Source: CAIVVT01 sp052145115
Lineage (GTDB): Bacteria; Acidobacteriota; Terriglobia; Bryobacterales; Bryobacteraceae
Reading direction: 5' to 3'
DNA length: 64,000 nucleotides
NCBI GenBank assembly: GCA_052145115.1
Contig: JBKQPG010000028.1
Span: forward strand, 124,001-188,000
Shown in pieces: positions 1 to 8,339 of the stretch. The position numbers and the translations under genes were made by a program. The notes under the pieces were generated by a model, which saw only the letters and a list, made by a program, of their open reading frames with translations, did not search any database and was not told the origin of the DNA. Positions within the stretch are counted from its first letter, which is position 1. Every line of letters begins with the position of its first letter.

Positions 1-957
1 TCCCGCGGGAAGTGGGAGGTGTTGGGCGGTCAGACCTGGACTCTCCTTACGCCGAACCGCTTCGCCGTCTCTCCGGTTTCGAGCAATATTTTTGTCGGCC
101 TCGGCGAGGATTCCAACTATATGACGGGCCTGGTGTGGGGGCGCCCGGGACAACTCCGTGTGGTCTATCATCCCAACAACAAATGGTCGATTGCGGCTTC
201 GGTCGAGAACCCCGAACAGTTCGTCACCACCGCGACCACGCTGCCCGCGTTTGCCGCCACCCAGGTGGATAACGGGAGCGTTTCCACAACACCCAACGTG
301 CGGCCGGACATCGTGGCCAAAATCGCTTACGACACGCGGCTGTCCGGCAAGGCGCTGCACTTCGAGCTGGCCGGCTTTTCGCGGCAGTTCCGGACCTCGC
401 CCGCGCCGGGCCAATACTATGACGCGCAGGGCGTGGGCGGATCGACCGACGCGGTCCTGGAAGTGGCGAAAAACTTCCGCCTGATTGCCACTGGATTCTA
501 CAGCAGCGGCGGCGGGCGGTACCTGGTGGGGCTTGGTCCGGACTTCGTCGTCGGTCCCGATGGCTCCATCTCGCCGGTGCATTCGATGGCGGGCATCGCC
601 GGATTCGAGTATGCGCCGAATCGCAAATCGCAGTTCTTCGGTTATTACGGCGGCACGTATTTCGACCGCAACTACACGACGGTCGGGCCGGGGCATTACC
701 TGGGGTTCGGCTTCCCGGGGTCGTCTTCGGCCAACCGGCAGTTTCAGGAACCCGTGTTCGGCTATTACTATACCTACTGGAAGAACCCGAAATACGGCGC
801 GCTGCAGCTCATTACGGAGTATGCCTACCTCACGCGGGCGCCCTGGTACGTGGAGTCTGATACTCCGTCCACGGCGCACGCCCACATGATTTTCGGCTCG
901 TTACGTTTCACGCTGCCGCAAGGTGGCGGGCCAGAGCCAGCGCCAAACAAGCAGTGA
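1..957 (+). CDS. Outer-membrane porin, DcaP-like (3' part)
   Basis: The frame is open from the first base, so the gene starts upstream and only its last 318 codons are here. The visible N-terminal part reads GGQTWTLLTPNR, like the 'GQTW' strand of DcaP-type trimeric porins. It is followed by alternating aromatic and polar strands (for example FGYYYTYWKNPKYGALQLITEY) and ends close to a final strand, HMIFGSLRFTLP. This fits a beta-barrel in the outer membrane for passive uptake of small anionic or organic solutes. The substrate cannot be told. A tRNA gene on the other strand follows 13 bases after the stop. Confidence 0.7.
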   Translation, partial: SRGKWEVLGGQTWTLLTPNRFAVSPVSSNIFVGLGEDSNYMTGLVWGRPGQLRVVYHPNNKWSIAASVENPEQFVTTATTLPAFAATQVDNGSVSTTPNVRPDIVAKIAYDTRLSGKALHFELAGFSRQFRTSPAPGQYYDAQGVGGSTDAVLEVAKNFRLIATGFYSSGGGRYLVGLGPDFVVGPDGSISPVHSMAGIAGFEYAPNRKSQFFGYYGGTYFDRNYTTVGPGHYLGFGFPGSSSANRQFQEPVFGYYYTYWKNPKYGALQLITEYAYLTRAPWYVESDTPSTAHAHMIFGSLRFTLPQGGGPEPAPNKQ

Positions 958-970
958 GCGGATTTGCATT

Positions 971-1047
971 TGGTCGGGGCGGGGCGATTTGAACGCCCGA
1001 CCCCCTGCGCCCAAGGCAGGTGCGCTACCAGGCTGCGCTACGCCCCG
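971..1047 (-). tRNA. tRNA-Pro (anticodon TGG)
   Basis: The minus strand folds into a full cloverleaf. The acceptor arms are CGGGGCG and CGCCCCG, followed by discriminator A and an encoded CCA at 971-973. The anticodon stem is CCTGC/GCAGG with loop CTTGGGC, which gives anticodon TGG. The T arm is GGGCG-TTCAAAT-CGCCC. The D arm begins GCGCAGCCTGGTAGCGC, as is usual for bacterial tRNA-Pro. Length is 77 with CCA. Confidence 0.95.
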
Positions 1048-1105
1048 ACAATACCAGACATTTTCATGCTACCATCGCCGCCGCGCACTTCCGTCGGTGC
1101 GCACT

Positions 1106-1759
1106 CTATTTCACGGCCCGCAGGATCACCGTATCGATGTGGCAGGCATCGCGGACGCGGCCGCCGCAAGCCCTGAAATTCAGGCTCTTGTCGAGGCACA
1201 CGCGCACTTCGCGCAAATAGGTGTCATCGCAGTAAACGGCGAACTCGTCGGGCCGCAGTCCAGGATTGGCGCCGGTGAGCGACTGCCGGAGCTGCTTCAC
1301 GGGCACGGCCAGAGCGGATTTCGGTCCCAAGTATTGTGCCGGGATCTTCACTTTCTGGAACGCCGCGCGCGTCAGCTTGAAAAAGTCCGCGGGCGGGAGA
1401 CCGCTGCAGGTTCCGTGGGAGCCCCATTCATGCACAATCAACTGCTCGCTGGGCATGATGTCGAGCATCGATTTTTCGGTCTGCGGATCCAGCCGCGGCG
1501 CCGGTGAGCAGGTGCGCGGGTTGTTGCCATCCTGGCTTTGCGGCCACAGTCCGTGCACCACGAAGCCGTAGCGCCGCCCCGGGGCGCACTGCGGATCCTC
1601 GGGGTCGTCCCCCATGTCGCTGCAGTACTGTGGCGACCACGAAAGGCTCAGCAGGTAGTAGTCGAATTGGCCCGGCGTGGAGGGCGCCTGGCGGCGCTGC
1701 GCGGTGGCGCTCACAGCGACGGCCGCCAGCACAATCGCGATCATAATTCCGATCCGCAT
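1106..1759 (-). CDS. Ribonuclease T2 family, secreted
   Basis: This is a 217-residue protein with a signal peptide (about residues 1-20, MRIGIMIAIVLAAVAVSATA). It carries both active-site blocks of RNase T2: HGLWPQ at 69-74 and HEWGSHGTC at 110-118. The histidines and glutamate in these blocks do acid-base catalysis in the family. Several cysteines suggest disulfides and a periplasmic or extracellular location, where it would degrade RNA to 3'-phosphates through cyclic intermediates. The start at 1759 is chosen because the signal peptide begins there; the frame is open 34 codons further upstream. It is divergent from uppP. Confidence 0.88.
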   Translation of the reverse strand: MRIGIMIAIVLAAVAVSATAQRRQAPSTPGQFDYYLLSLSWSPQYCSDMGDDPEDPQCAPGRRYGFVVHGLWPQSQDGNNPRTCSPAPRLDPQTEKSMLDIMPSEQLIVHEWGSHGTCSGLPPADFFKLTRAAFQKVKIPAQYLGPKSALAVPVKQLRQSLTGANPGLRPDEFAVYCDDTYLREVRVCLDKSLNFRACGGRVRDACHIDTVILRAVK

Positions 1760-1890
1760 GGTCAATCTGTCATCATACTTCCGCCGGTGACCGGCCTGCT
1801 CCCGCGCCTTGCCGGCCGCCCCGCCGGGCCCGGCGTGGACGACGTTTTTCGCAGTATCCAATTCGTAACAGGGGAGTGAGTTACCATGGC

Positions 1891-1948
1891 CTAGGGCCTG
1901 TTCGCGCTACCCGAACGGATGGCGTTGCGTAGTGTGGACAGGCCCTAG
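1891..1948. mobile_element. Putative MITE (IS5-type ends) with CTAG duplication
   Basis: CTAG at 1891-1894 and 1945-1948 bracket a 50-bp segment. Its ends read GGCCTGTTCGCGCTACCC and, on the other strand, GGCCTGTCCACACTACGC, an imperfect inverted repeat with about 14 of 18 positions shared and the outer 7 identical. IS5-family elements are known to target 4-bp YTAR sites such as CTAG, and some have similar GGGCCTGTTC-type ends. There is no coding capacity. The right flank lies 8 bp from the uppP start codon, so the insertion forms part of the uppP leader. Confidence 0.45.
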
Positions 1949-1955
1949 CGACGTT

Positions 1956-2783
1956 ATGCATCCTTATCCGCTTTATCAAGCCGTCATCCTGGCCCTGGTT
2001 CAGGGACTGACTGAATTCCTGCCGGTCAGCAGTTCGGCCCATCTCGACCTGTTCCCCTGGCTTTTCGGCTGGGAGGATCCGGGACTGTCGTTCGACATTG
2101 CGCTCCACGCCGGCACGCTGATCGCGGTCCTGCTGTATTTCGGCCGCGACTGGCTGCGCCTGCTGGCGCACGGCTTTGGGCTGCGCGCGGGCGGCGATCC
2201 CGATCTGGACGCCAATCCGATGCTGCTGTGGCTGATGGCGGCCGCGACTGTCCCGGCGGTGATCGCCGGCCTGTTGCTGCGCAATGCCGCCGAAACCACC
2301 TTGCGCCAGCCGCTGGTTTACGGCCCCATGCTGATCGGCGTGGCGTTGCTGATGTGGTGGGCGGAGGCCGTGGCGCGGCAGTTCAAGGGGATCCGCAACA
2401 TCGGCTTGCCGGATGCGCTCTACATCGGCGTGGCACAGGCTGTGGCGCTCATTCCGGGTTGCTCGCGCAGCGGCATCACGATCGCCGCCGGGTTATCCCG
2501 CGGCTATGACCGCGCCTCGGCGGCGCGCTTCTCGTTCCTGCTTTCGACGCCCGCCATCGCCGGCGCGGCCTTCCTGGCCGCGCATAAGCTGCACCAGGCT
2601 GGCGGCATCCCGCCGCGAATGCACGCGTCCTTCATCCTCGGTCTGCTCGTGAGCGCGCTCAGCGGCACCCTGGTGGTGGCGTTCTTCATGCGCTTCCTGC
2701 GCCAACACACAATGCGGATTTTTGTTTTATACCGCGTGGCGCTTGGTATACTGGTAATCGCTCTAGCTCTCTTCCGCCGGTAA
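1956..2783 (+). CDS. uppP: Undecaprenyl-diphosphatase UppP (BacA)
   Basis: The product is an integral membrane phosphatase that hydrolyses undecaprenyl diphosphate to the monophosphate, recycling the lipid carrier for peptidoglycan and other envelope polymers. It has 275 residues, the usual length. Family motifs are visible: QGLTEFLPVSSSAHL at 16-30 (the glutamate-rich box and PVSSSAH) and PGCSRSGIT at 167-175. About seven hydrophobic segments are spread over the protein. The ATG at 1956 is chosen because MHPYPLYQAVILALVQG is the typical N-terminus; a GTG at 1932 lies inside the putative MITE. ftsK begins 6 bp after its stop, so the two are probably co-transcribed. Confidence 0.95.
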   Translation: MHPYPLYQAVILALVQGLTEFLPVSSSAHLDLFPWLFGWEDPGLSFDIALHAGTLIAVLLYFGRDWLRLLAHGFGLRAGGDPDLDANPMLLWLMAAATVPAVIAGLLLRNAAETTLRQPLVYGPMLIGVALLMWWAEAVARQFKGIRNIGLPDALYIGVAQAVALIPGCSRSGITIAAGLSRGYDRASAARFSFLLSTPAIAGAAFLAAHKLHQAGGIPPRMHASFILGLLVSALSGTLVVAFFMRFLRQHTMRIFVLYRVALGILVIALALFRR

Positions 2784-2789
2784 GGCGGA

Positions 2790-5231
2790 ATGCAACTCGC
2801 ATCCATTGCGAGGCTCCCGCGGGTGCGGGAAGTGATGGGGCTATTGTGCCTTGTCGCCTGCACCGCACTGGTTCTGTGCCTGGTCACCTTCGACCCGGCC
2901 GACCCCTCCTGGAATACCGCTTCGCCCGCCGACCCTCCGCACAACGCCATCGGCCGCGTGGGGGCGGCCATCGCCGACGCGGGTTATCAGGGCTTCGGGT
3001 TCGCCTTCTGGCTGCTGCCGTTGGTCCTGCTGATCCTGGGCTGGCGCTGGCTCCGGATGCGGCCCGCCGGACCGCCCATCTGCCGCGGCATCGGCTACGG
3101 CCTGGCTGCGCTCGCCCTCAGCGGTTTGCTGGCGCTGGGCGCCCCGTATCTCCACTGGCACGGCGCCTTTGAACCCGGCGGCACGGCCGGTCTGCTGGTC
3201 TCGACCACGCTGCTGCGCTATCTGAACCAGGCCGGCACGTTGCTGCTGCTGGGCGCGATTCTGCTAATCGCCCTGTACCTGATTTCCAGCTTCTCCGTGG
3301 ACAGCTTCACGCACACTGTGGCGCTGGCGCTCAGCACCGTGCTCCCCATTCGCCGGCGGGAGGTCCCGGACGTCGAATTCGCCGCGCCCGCGCCAGCGGC
3401 GCCCGAATCGGACCCAGCACCGCGGCGGGGCCGGCGCAGAACCGCACCCGAATTTGAGCCGGCCCGCGCGGCCATCATGCCGCCGGGGCTCGAAAGCGAT
3501 CTCGCGGCCTACGCCGAGCCGCTCAACGGCGAGGGCTACGCCGCCTCGCCGGTCGCCGTTTTCCCCGCCGCGCCCGCCGCCGCCAGGCTCCCCGAGGCGG
3601 TCCCCGAGCCGGCGCCGCCTGCGTTCCCGGAGGAATTCGACGACACGCCGCCGTGGGAGCAGCAGGATATCCCCATCCGCTCGATCGAGGACGAACCGCC
3701 GCCGCCGGCCGAGCCCAGGCGCGCCGCGCCCAAGCCCGAGCCGGCGCCCGCGGCCGAATGGGAGCTGCCCTCGACGCGCCTGTTGAACCCGCCGCCCGAG
3801 CGGGAGGGCTACGACGGCCTCGAGTTAAAGGATGTCGCCGCCCGCATCAAATCGAAGCTGGAGGAGTTCAACGTCTTCGGCAGCGTGGTGCAGATCAACC
3901 CCGGCCCGGTGGTCACCACGTTCGAATTCAAGCCTGATGCCGGCGTCAAAATCGCCCGCATCACGACCCTCAGCGAGGATCTGTGCCTGGGCCTCCAGGC
4001 CGAGTCGATCCTGATCGAGCGCATTCCCGGCAAACCGACCGTGGGCATCGAAGTCCCCAACACGCGCCGCGAGACCATCAGCCTGCGCCAGATTCTGGAG
4101 TACGACGATTTCCGCGAAGCGCCCGCGCGCCTGGCCTTCGCGCTGGGCAAGGACATCAGCGGGCGCATCCGCGTCAGCGAACTCGAGAAGATGCCCCACT
4201 TGCTGATCGCCGGCTCGACCGGCTCGGGCAAGAGCGTGATGCTCAACACGCTGATCATGTCGGTCCTGATCAAGTGCACCCCCGACGAGGTGCGCATGAT
4301 GCTGGTCGACCCCAAGCGCGTCGAGCTGGGCATCTACGACGGCATTCCGCATCTGCTCACGCCCGTCATCACCGAGCCCAAGCGGGCCGTCAACGCGTTG
4401 CGCAACGCGGTGCTCGAGATGGAGCGCCGGCTGAAGCTGCTGGCCAGCTACGGCGTGCGCAACATCGACCAGTTCAACCGCAAAATGCGCCAGCTCGCCT
4501 CCCGCCCGCTGTCGCTGTTTCCCGACGCCGACGGGGAAGCGCCGGCGCAGGAAAAACCGCTGCCCTACATCCTGGTGGTCATCGACGAACTCGCCGACCT
4601 CATGATGGTGGAGCGCGCCGGCGTGGAGGAATCCGTCATCCGGCTGGCGCAGATGGCGCGCGCTGTCGGCATCCACCTGGTTCTGGCCACCCAGCGCCCA
4701 TCGGTGGACGTGATCACCGGCCTGATCAAAGCCAATTTCCCGGCGCGCATCAGCTTCCGCGTCGCCACGCGCGTGGACTCGCGCACCGTTCTCGACGTCA
4801 TGGGCGCGGAGCACCTGCTGGGCAAGGGCGACATGCTGTTCCTGCCGCCCGGCACTTCGCGTCTGCTGAGGGTGCATGGCGCTTTCGTCACCGAGACCGA
4901 GATCACCAACGTGGTCGACTTCTGGCGCCAGCAGGCGCGCCCGGACTACGATCAGAGCTTTCTCCTGACCCCGTCCGGCGAAGACGGCGCCGAAGATCCC
5001 GAAGAGTTCGCCGCCGACGAGGATCCGCTATACCGCGACGCCGTGCGCGTGGTGTGCGAGATGGGCAAAGCCTCGACTTCGATCCTGCAGCGCTACCTGC
5101 GCCTCGGCTACGGCCGTGCCGCCCGCATCCTCGACCAGATGCAGCGCGAGGCCATCATTGGCCCGCCCGACGGCTCGCGGCCCAGAGACATTCTCCGCCG
5201 ACCGGACTGGCTGGACATGCCCGGCGACTGA
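2790..5231 (+). CDS. ftsK: DNA translocase FtsK/SpoIIIE
   Basis: This is an 813-residue ATP-driven double-strand DNA pump that acts at the division septum to clear and resolve chromosome termini. The N-terminal 175 residues contain about four membrane segments. A proline/alanine-rich linker covers about 190-345. The motor domain follows, with Walker A GSTGSGKSV near 474-482 and Walker B LVVIDELADLM near 594. The last 80 residues form the winged-helix gamma domain (TSILQRYLRLGYGRAARILDQM) that reads KOPS-type sites. A strong terminator follows. The start at 2790 has a GGCGGA stretch directly before it. Confidence 0.96.
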   Translation: MQLASIARLPRVREVMGLLCLVACTALVLCLVTFDPADPSWNTASPADPPHNAIGRVGAAIADAGYQGFGFAFWLLPLVLLILGWRWLRMRPAGPPICRGIGYGLAALALSGLLALGAPYLHWHGAFEPGGTAGLLVSTTLLRYLNQAGTLLLLGAILLIALYLISSFSVDSFTHTVALALSTVLPIRRREVPDVEFAAPAPAAPESDPAPRRGRRRTAPEFEPARAAIMPPGLESDLAAYAEPLNGEGYAASPVAVFPAAPAAARLPEAVPEPAPPAFPEEFDDTPPWEQQDIPIRSIEDEPPPPAEPRRAAPKPEPAPAAEWELPSTRLLNPPPEREGYDGLELKDVAARIKSKLEEFNVFGSVVQINPGPVVTTFEFKPDAGVKIARITTLSEDLCLGLQAESILIERIPGKPTVGIEVPNTRRETISLRQILEYDDFREAPARLAFALGKDISGRIRVSELEKMPHLLIAGSTGSGKSVMLNTLIMSVLIKCTPDEVRMMLVDPKRVELGIYDGIPHLLTPVITEPKRAVNALRNAVLEMERRLKLLASYGVRNIDQFNRKMRQLASRPLSLFPDADGEAPAQEKPLPYILVVIDELADLMMVERAGVEESVIRLAQMARAVGIHLVLATQRPSVDVITGLIKANFPARISFRVATRVDSRTVLDVMGAEHLLGKGDMLFLPPGTSRLLRVHGAFVTETEITNVVDFWRQQARPDYDQSFLLTPSGEDGAEDPEEFAADEDPLYRDAVRVVCEMGKASTSILQRYLRLGYGRAARILDQMQREAIIGPPDGSRPRDILRRPDWLDMPGD

Positions 5232-5249
5232 GAATTGCGTCCATCGCAC

Positions 5250-5294
5250 GCCCGGAGGGCCGTTCTGAGCCTCGGCCCTCCGGGCTTTTTCTTT
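5250..5294 (+). terminator. Rho-independent terminator after ftsK
   Basis: GCCCGGAGGGCCG (5250-5262) pairs perfectly with CGGCCCTCCGGGC (5273-5285) around a 10-nt loop and is followed by TTTTTCTTT. It ends the uppP-ftsK transcript. Confidence 0.92.
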
Positions 5295-5377
5295 CGCCTC
5301 CGGCACATTGTTATGGCTGCTTCGCCCGTCTGTCATAGCCTCTAAACAGAAATTAGAGATCTTGTCATTAATACGGA

Positions 5378-5995
5378 ATGTGCGACACTGCCGCAGGACT
5401 ACCCATCATGACCTCCGCCCCTCGCCCTGTGCCGCCCGAAGGTGTCCCGCTGCTGCCAGTGATCCGCTGGTCCTGCGCGCATCCCGTGGAGCTGTTCATC
5501 CGCCGCTGGAACTGGAAATCGGCCATGTTCAGCGCGCTCATGCGGGGCGGTATCTTCTTTACGGTCAACCTTAAGGCCGGCTGGCGGGCCGCCGTCGGGG
5601 CCATGCTGGTGGAGTTCGCCTGGCGCACCGCCACCAGCGGCGGCTGGGGCGCGGTGACGCAGATGCTGCGCAAGGTCAAGCCCGACTGGCAGGCCGTGCT
5701 CGGCGCCATGCTGGTCGTCCCCGCCGTTTCCCACAGCATCGAATTCACCATCCACTACACCCGCGGCACGCCCGTGCTGGCGCGAAGCATATTGACGTCG
5801 ATTTGTTTCACGCAGATTTCGAATCTGTTCAACCTGTATGCGATGCGCCGGGGCGCGCTGATCGTCGGCGCCGAAGCGCGTCCCCTGGGCGAGGACATGA
5901 AGCGCGTGCCCGCCCTGATCGGCGGATTCCTGCTCGTCCTGCCTCGCATGGCCGGCCGGGCCTTCCTGGAAGCGTTGCGCAACGAAGGAGCGTAG
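5378..5995 (+). CDS. Predicted membrane protein, unrecognised
   Basis: The product has 205 residues and I do not recognise its family. It is hydrophobic in several stretches: about 50-85 (AMFSALMRGGIFFTVNL...), 105-125 (VLGAMLVVPAVSHSIEF) and near 175-195 (VPALIGGFLLVLP). An inner-membrane location is likely. An ATG at 5408 (MTSAPRP) with a weak upstream CAGGA is an alternative start that would remove 10 residues. The gene ends 8 bp before a glycosyltransferase gene and is probably translated with it, so a role in envelope glycan or lipid handling is possible but is only inferred from context. Confidence 0.7.
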   Translation: MCDTAAGLPIMTSAPRPVPPEGVPLLPVIRWSCAHPVELFIRRWNWKSAMFSALMRGGIFFTVNLKAGWRAAVGAMLVEFAWRTATSGGWGAVTQMLRKVKPDWQAVLGAMLVVPAVSHSIEFTIHYTRGTPVLARSILTSICFTQISNLFNLYAMRRGALIVGAEARPLGEDMKRVPALIGGFLLVLPRMAGRAFLEALRNEGA

Positions 5996-6003
5996 CCGGC
6001 CGC

Positions 6004-7293
6004 ATGAAGTCCGTCCATCTCACCAATGCCTGGCACTCAGCCTCCGGTGGGATCGGGACTTTTTATCGCGCCCTGATGGCCGCCGCCGATGCGCACGAGC
6101 ATTTCATGCGCCTGATCGTGCCCGCCGACGAGACCCGCATCGAGGAGGTCTCCCCCTTCGTCCGCATTTACCATCTGCGCGCCCCGCGCGCGCCGCTCAA
6201 CCGCAGTTACCGCTGGCTGCTGCCGCAGCGCTACCTGCGGCCCCACTCCGACATCCGCCGCATCCTGTATGACGAACGCCCCGACCTGATCGAGATCTGC
6301 GACAAGTACACGCTCCAATACCTGGCCGGCCTGGTGCGCCGCAACTGGTTCTTCCCCGATGGCCACCGTCCCACGCTGGTCGGCCTGAGCTGCGAGCGCA
6401 TGATCGACAACTTGCTGGTCTATCTGCCGCGCTTTCCGTTCGCCGAATCCTTCTGCCGTCTGTACATGAAGTGGCTCTATTTCCCGCTCTTCGACCACCA
6501 CATCACCGTCTCGCGCTTTACGGCCGATGAGTTGCGCGGCGCCTCGCGGGGCCACGTGGTGCGGCGCGGCGTGTGGGTCCGCGGCATGGGCGTGGACACT
6601 ACCGGTTTCAGCCCCGCGCGGCGCGATCCGCTGCTGCGGCGCCGGCTGCTGGCCCTTTCCGGAGGCGAAACCGACTCGGTGCTGCTGCTGTATGCCGGGC
6701 GGCTGGCCCCGGAAAAGAACCTCGACATGCTGGTCCAGGTCATGCGCCTGCTGGGCCAGGTGCCGGAGTTCGATTTCCGCCTGGTCATCGCCGGCGACGG
6801 AATGCTGCGCCAGGCGCTGGAGCGCGACGTGGCGCTGGCCTGCCCCGGCCGCGTCGCCTTCCTGGGCCACTTCGGGACGCGCGACGAGCTGGCGGCGATC
6901 TACGCCAGCGCCGACGCGTTCGTCCATCCCAACCCCGCCGAACCCTTCGGCATCGCGCCGCTGGAGGCCATGGCCTCGGGCCTCCCCTTGGTGGCCTGCA
7001 ACCGCGGCGGCGTCGTCTCCTACGCCGCGCCTTCCTGTGCCTGGCTGGCCGACCCCGATCCGCGCTCGTTTGTCGAGGCCATCTGCGCGCTGGCCCGCTG
7101 TCCCGCCGAACGCCAGGCCCGCGTTCGCGCCGCTCTCGAAACCGCCCGGCGCTACGCCTGGCCCAACATTGCCGGCGGCTATCTCCGGCTGTACCGCGAA
7201 ATCCATGAGTGGCATTCGGGCGCCTGTCCGAATCCGCGCATTCAACCCGATTTCATTTCAACCGCCGGCAACTGGCTCGGCCTGGAGGTGTGA
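6004..7293 (+). CDS. Glycosyltransferase family 4 (GT-B)
   Basis: The 429-residue protein has the two-Rossmann GT-B layout. The N-terminal half begins MKSVHLTNAWHSASGGIGTF, where the GGIG loop binds the acceptor. The C-terminal half has YAGRLAPEKN (about 235-245), VIAGDGMLR, LGHFGTRDELAAIYASADAFVHP and the EPFGIAPLEAMASGLP signature (EX7E motif) that binds the nucleotide sugar. It should transfer a sugar from a nucleotide donor to a lipid or glycan at the cytoplasmic face; donor and acceptor are unknown. It is the middle gene of a three-gene group with 8-bp gaps on both sides. Confidence 0.9.
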   Translation: MKSVHLTNAWHSASGGIGTFYRALMAAADAHEHFMRLIVPADETRIEEVSPFVRIYHLRAPRAPLNRSYRWLLPQRYLRPHSDIRRILYDERPDLIEICDKYTLQYLAGLVRRNWFFPDGHRPTLVGLSCERMIDNLLVYLPRFPFAESFCRLYMKWLYFPLFDHHITVSRFTADELRGASRGHVVRRGVWVRGMGVDTTGFSPARRDPLLRRRLLALSGGETDSVLLLYAGRLAPEKNLDMLVQVMRLLGQVPEFDFRLVIAGDGMLRQALERDVALACPGRVAFLGHFGTRDELAAIYASADAFVHPNPAEPFGIAPLEAMASGLPLVACNRGGVVSYAAPSCAWLADPDPRSFVEAICALARCPAERQARVRAALETARRYAWPNIAGGYLRLYREIHEWHSGACPNPRIQPDFISTAGNWLGLEV

Positions 7294-7301
7294 CGAATTC
7301 G

Positions 7302-8273
7302 ATGAACATGCGAACCTGGTCCCGTCGCGGGGTGCTGAAACTCCTGAAGCCCCTGCTGCTGGCGCGCGCCTGGGCGCCGGCGGCCAATCTCGGCGGCGGC
7401 GCCGCCGCGGCGCGCCGCTATTACCGCGCCGATGCCGTGATCATGCTGTTCTCCATGCCGATCTTCTCCAAGGCCGGCGTGGGCAGCGGCTTCGCTTTCG
7501 CCGAAGACGTGGACGGCGCCGGCCCGCGCGCCCGCCGCGTCGGCTTCGGCGGCGGTTCCTGGCCCGACAAGGCCCACGGCCTCAACCGCCTGGGCTACAT
7601 CCACGAAACCGTAGTCGAGGCTGCCGGCCAGTTGGCCGAGTCGCGCTACTTCGGCTTCATGAGCACCTCTCAGGAGGAGCGTCTCGACGAGGCCCGCAAT
7701 GCCCTCAAGCCGGGCCAGCAATCCGAGCTCTTCTCGGCCATTCGCGGTGAAAGCCGCCGCGGCGCCTACTCCGCCCGCTTCACGCGCTTCATCTCCAAGG
7801 ACGCCGTGAGCTGGCGGCTGTGGAAGAACGTGGCCAGCGCCGCCGAGCGCTCCTTTGACGGTGACTGCGTCTCCAGCCGCGAGGAACGCGGCACCCCCGG
7901 CGCGCCCGACAAGATCCTGTCAACCCTGCTCTACGCTCTGCTGAGGGTGCGCGAGAGCAACTTCCAGCCGTTGCGGACGGTCTTCATTTATGGCGGCGTC
8001 CAGCGGTCGCTGGAAACCGTCTGCGCGCCCGATCCCCATCTGGGCGACAAGCTGCGCCAGCGCGGTCTGGTGACCCGCGCCGAGTCGGTGGTCCACATGA
8101 CGGGCACCACCCGCAACCTGCAGAGCGGCGCCAAGACGCGCTTCAGCGTGTGGTGGGATCGCGACTCGCAATCGGTCCTGCCCGTGCGCATCGAGCTCGA
8201 GCCGCGCTCGTTCCTGCGCCTGGCCTTCGAAGCCGACCGCGAGCCGCCCGAGCAGGGCGCGTCCAAGTCGTAG
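7302..8273 (+). CDS. Unrecognised exported protein, possible Tat signal
   Basis: The 323-residue protein has an N-terminus with a twin-arginine stretch (TWSRRGVLKLLKPLLLARAWA) that could be a Tat or Sec signal, although its hydrophobic core is short. The C-terminal part (about 270-315: TGTTRNLQSGAKTRFSVWW...VLPVRIELEPRSFLRL) resembles the end of DUF3108-like lipid-binding folds. This is a weak impression only. The start is fixed by the short 8-bp gap after the glycosyltransferase gene, with which it is probably co-transcribed. Function is unknown. Confidence 0.65.
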   Translation: MNMRTWSRRGVLKLLKPLLLARAWAPAANLGGGAAAARRYYRADAVIMLFSMPIFSKAGVGSGFAFAEDVDGAGPRARRVGFGGGSWPDKAHGLNRLGYIHETVVEAAGQLAESRYFGFMSTSQEERLDEARNALKPGQQSELFSAIRGESRRGAYSARFTRFISKDAVSWRLWKNVASAAERSFDGDCVSSREERGTPGAPDKILSTLLYALLRVRESNFQPLRTVFIYGGVQRSLETVCAPDPHLGDKLRQRGLVTRAESVVHMTGTTRNLQSGAKTRFSVWWDRDSQSVLPVRIELEPRSFLRLAFEADREPPEQGASKS

Positions 8274-8285
8274 GCCGCGGCCTAC
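8270..8285. other. 16-bp perfect palindrome over the stop codon
   Basis: GTAGGCCGCGGCCTAC is self-complementary and contains the TAG stop of the preceding gene. There is no T run, so it is not a typical terminator. It could be a transcript-end hairpin. Confidence 0.4.
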
Positions 8286-8339
8286 GCGCGAGCGCAGGAG
8301 AAGGGCGTGTTGAAGGTGCTGCTGCGGGCGGGCTGAGGC

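Noticed and set aside
923..1507. Plus-strand open frame of 194 codons
   Set aside because: It runs through tRNA-Pro on the other strand and then opposite the RNase T2 gene. Its beginning (GRGDLNARPPAPKAG) is the typical false protein read from a tRNA.
3825..4877. 350-codon minus-strand frame inside ftsK
   Set aside because: Histidine/glutamine/alanine-rich shadow of a high-GC gene; ftsK on the plus strand has full domain support.
5340..5358. CTCTAA/TTAGAG inverted repeat before the 5378 gene
   Set aside because: Arms of only 6 bp and no sign of a promoter around it; too weak to call an operator.
8274..8339. Short C-terminal gene stump (GAGAAGGGCGTGTTGAAG region)
   Set aside because: Only about 15 codons remain and no family can be assigned.
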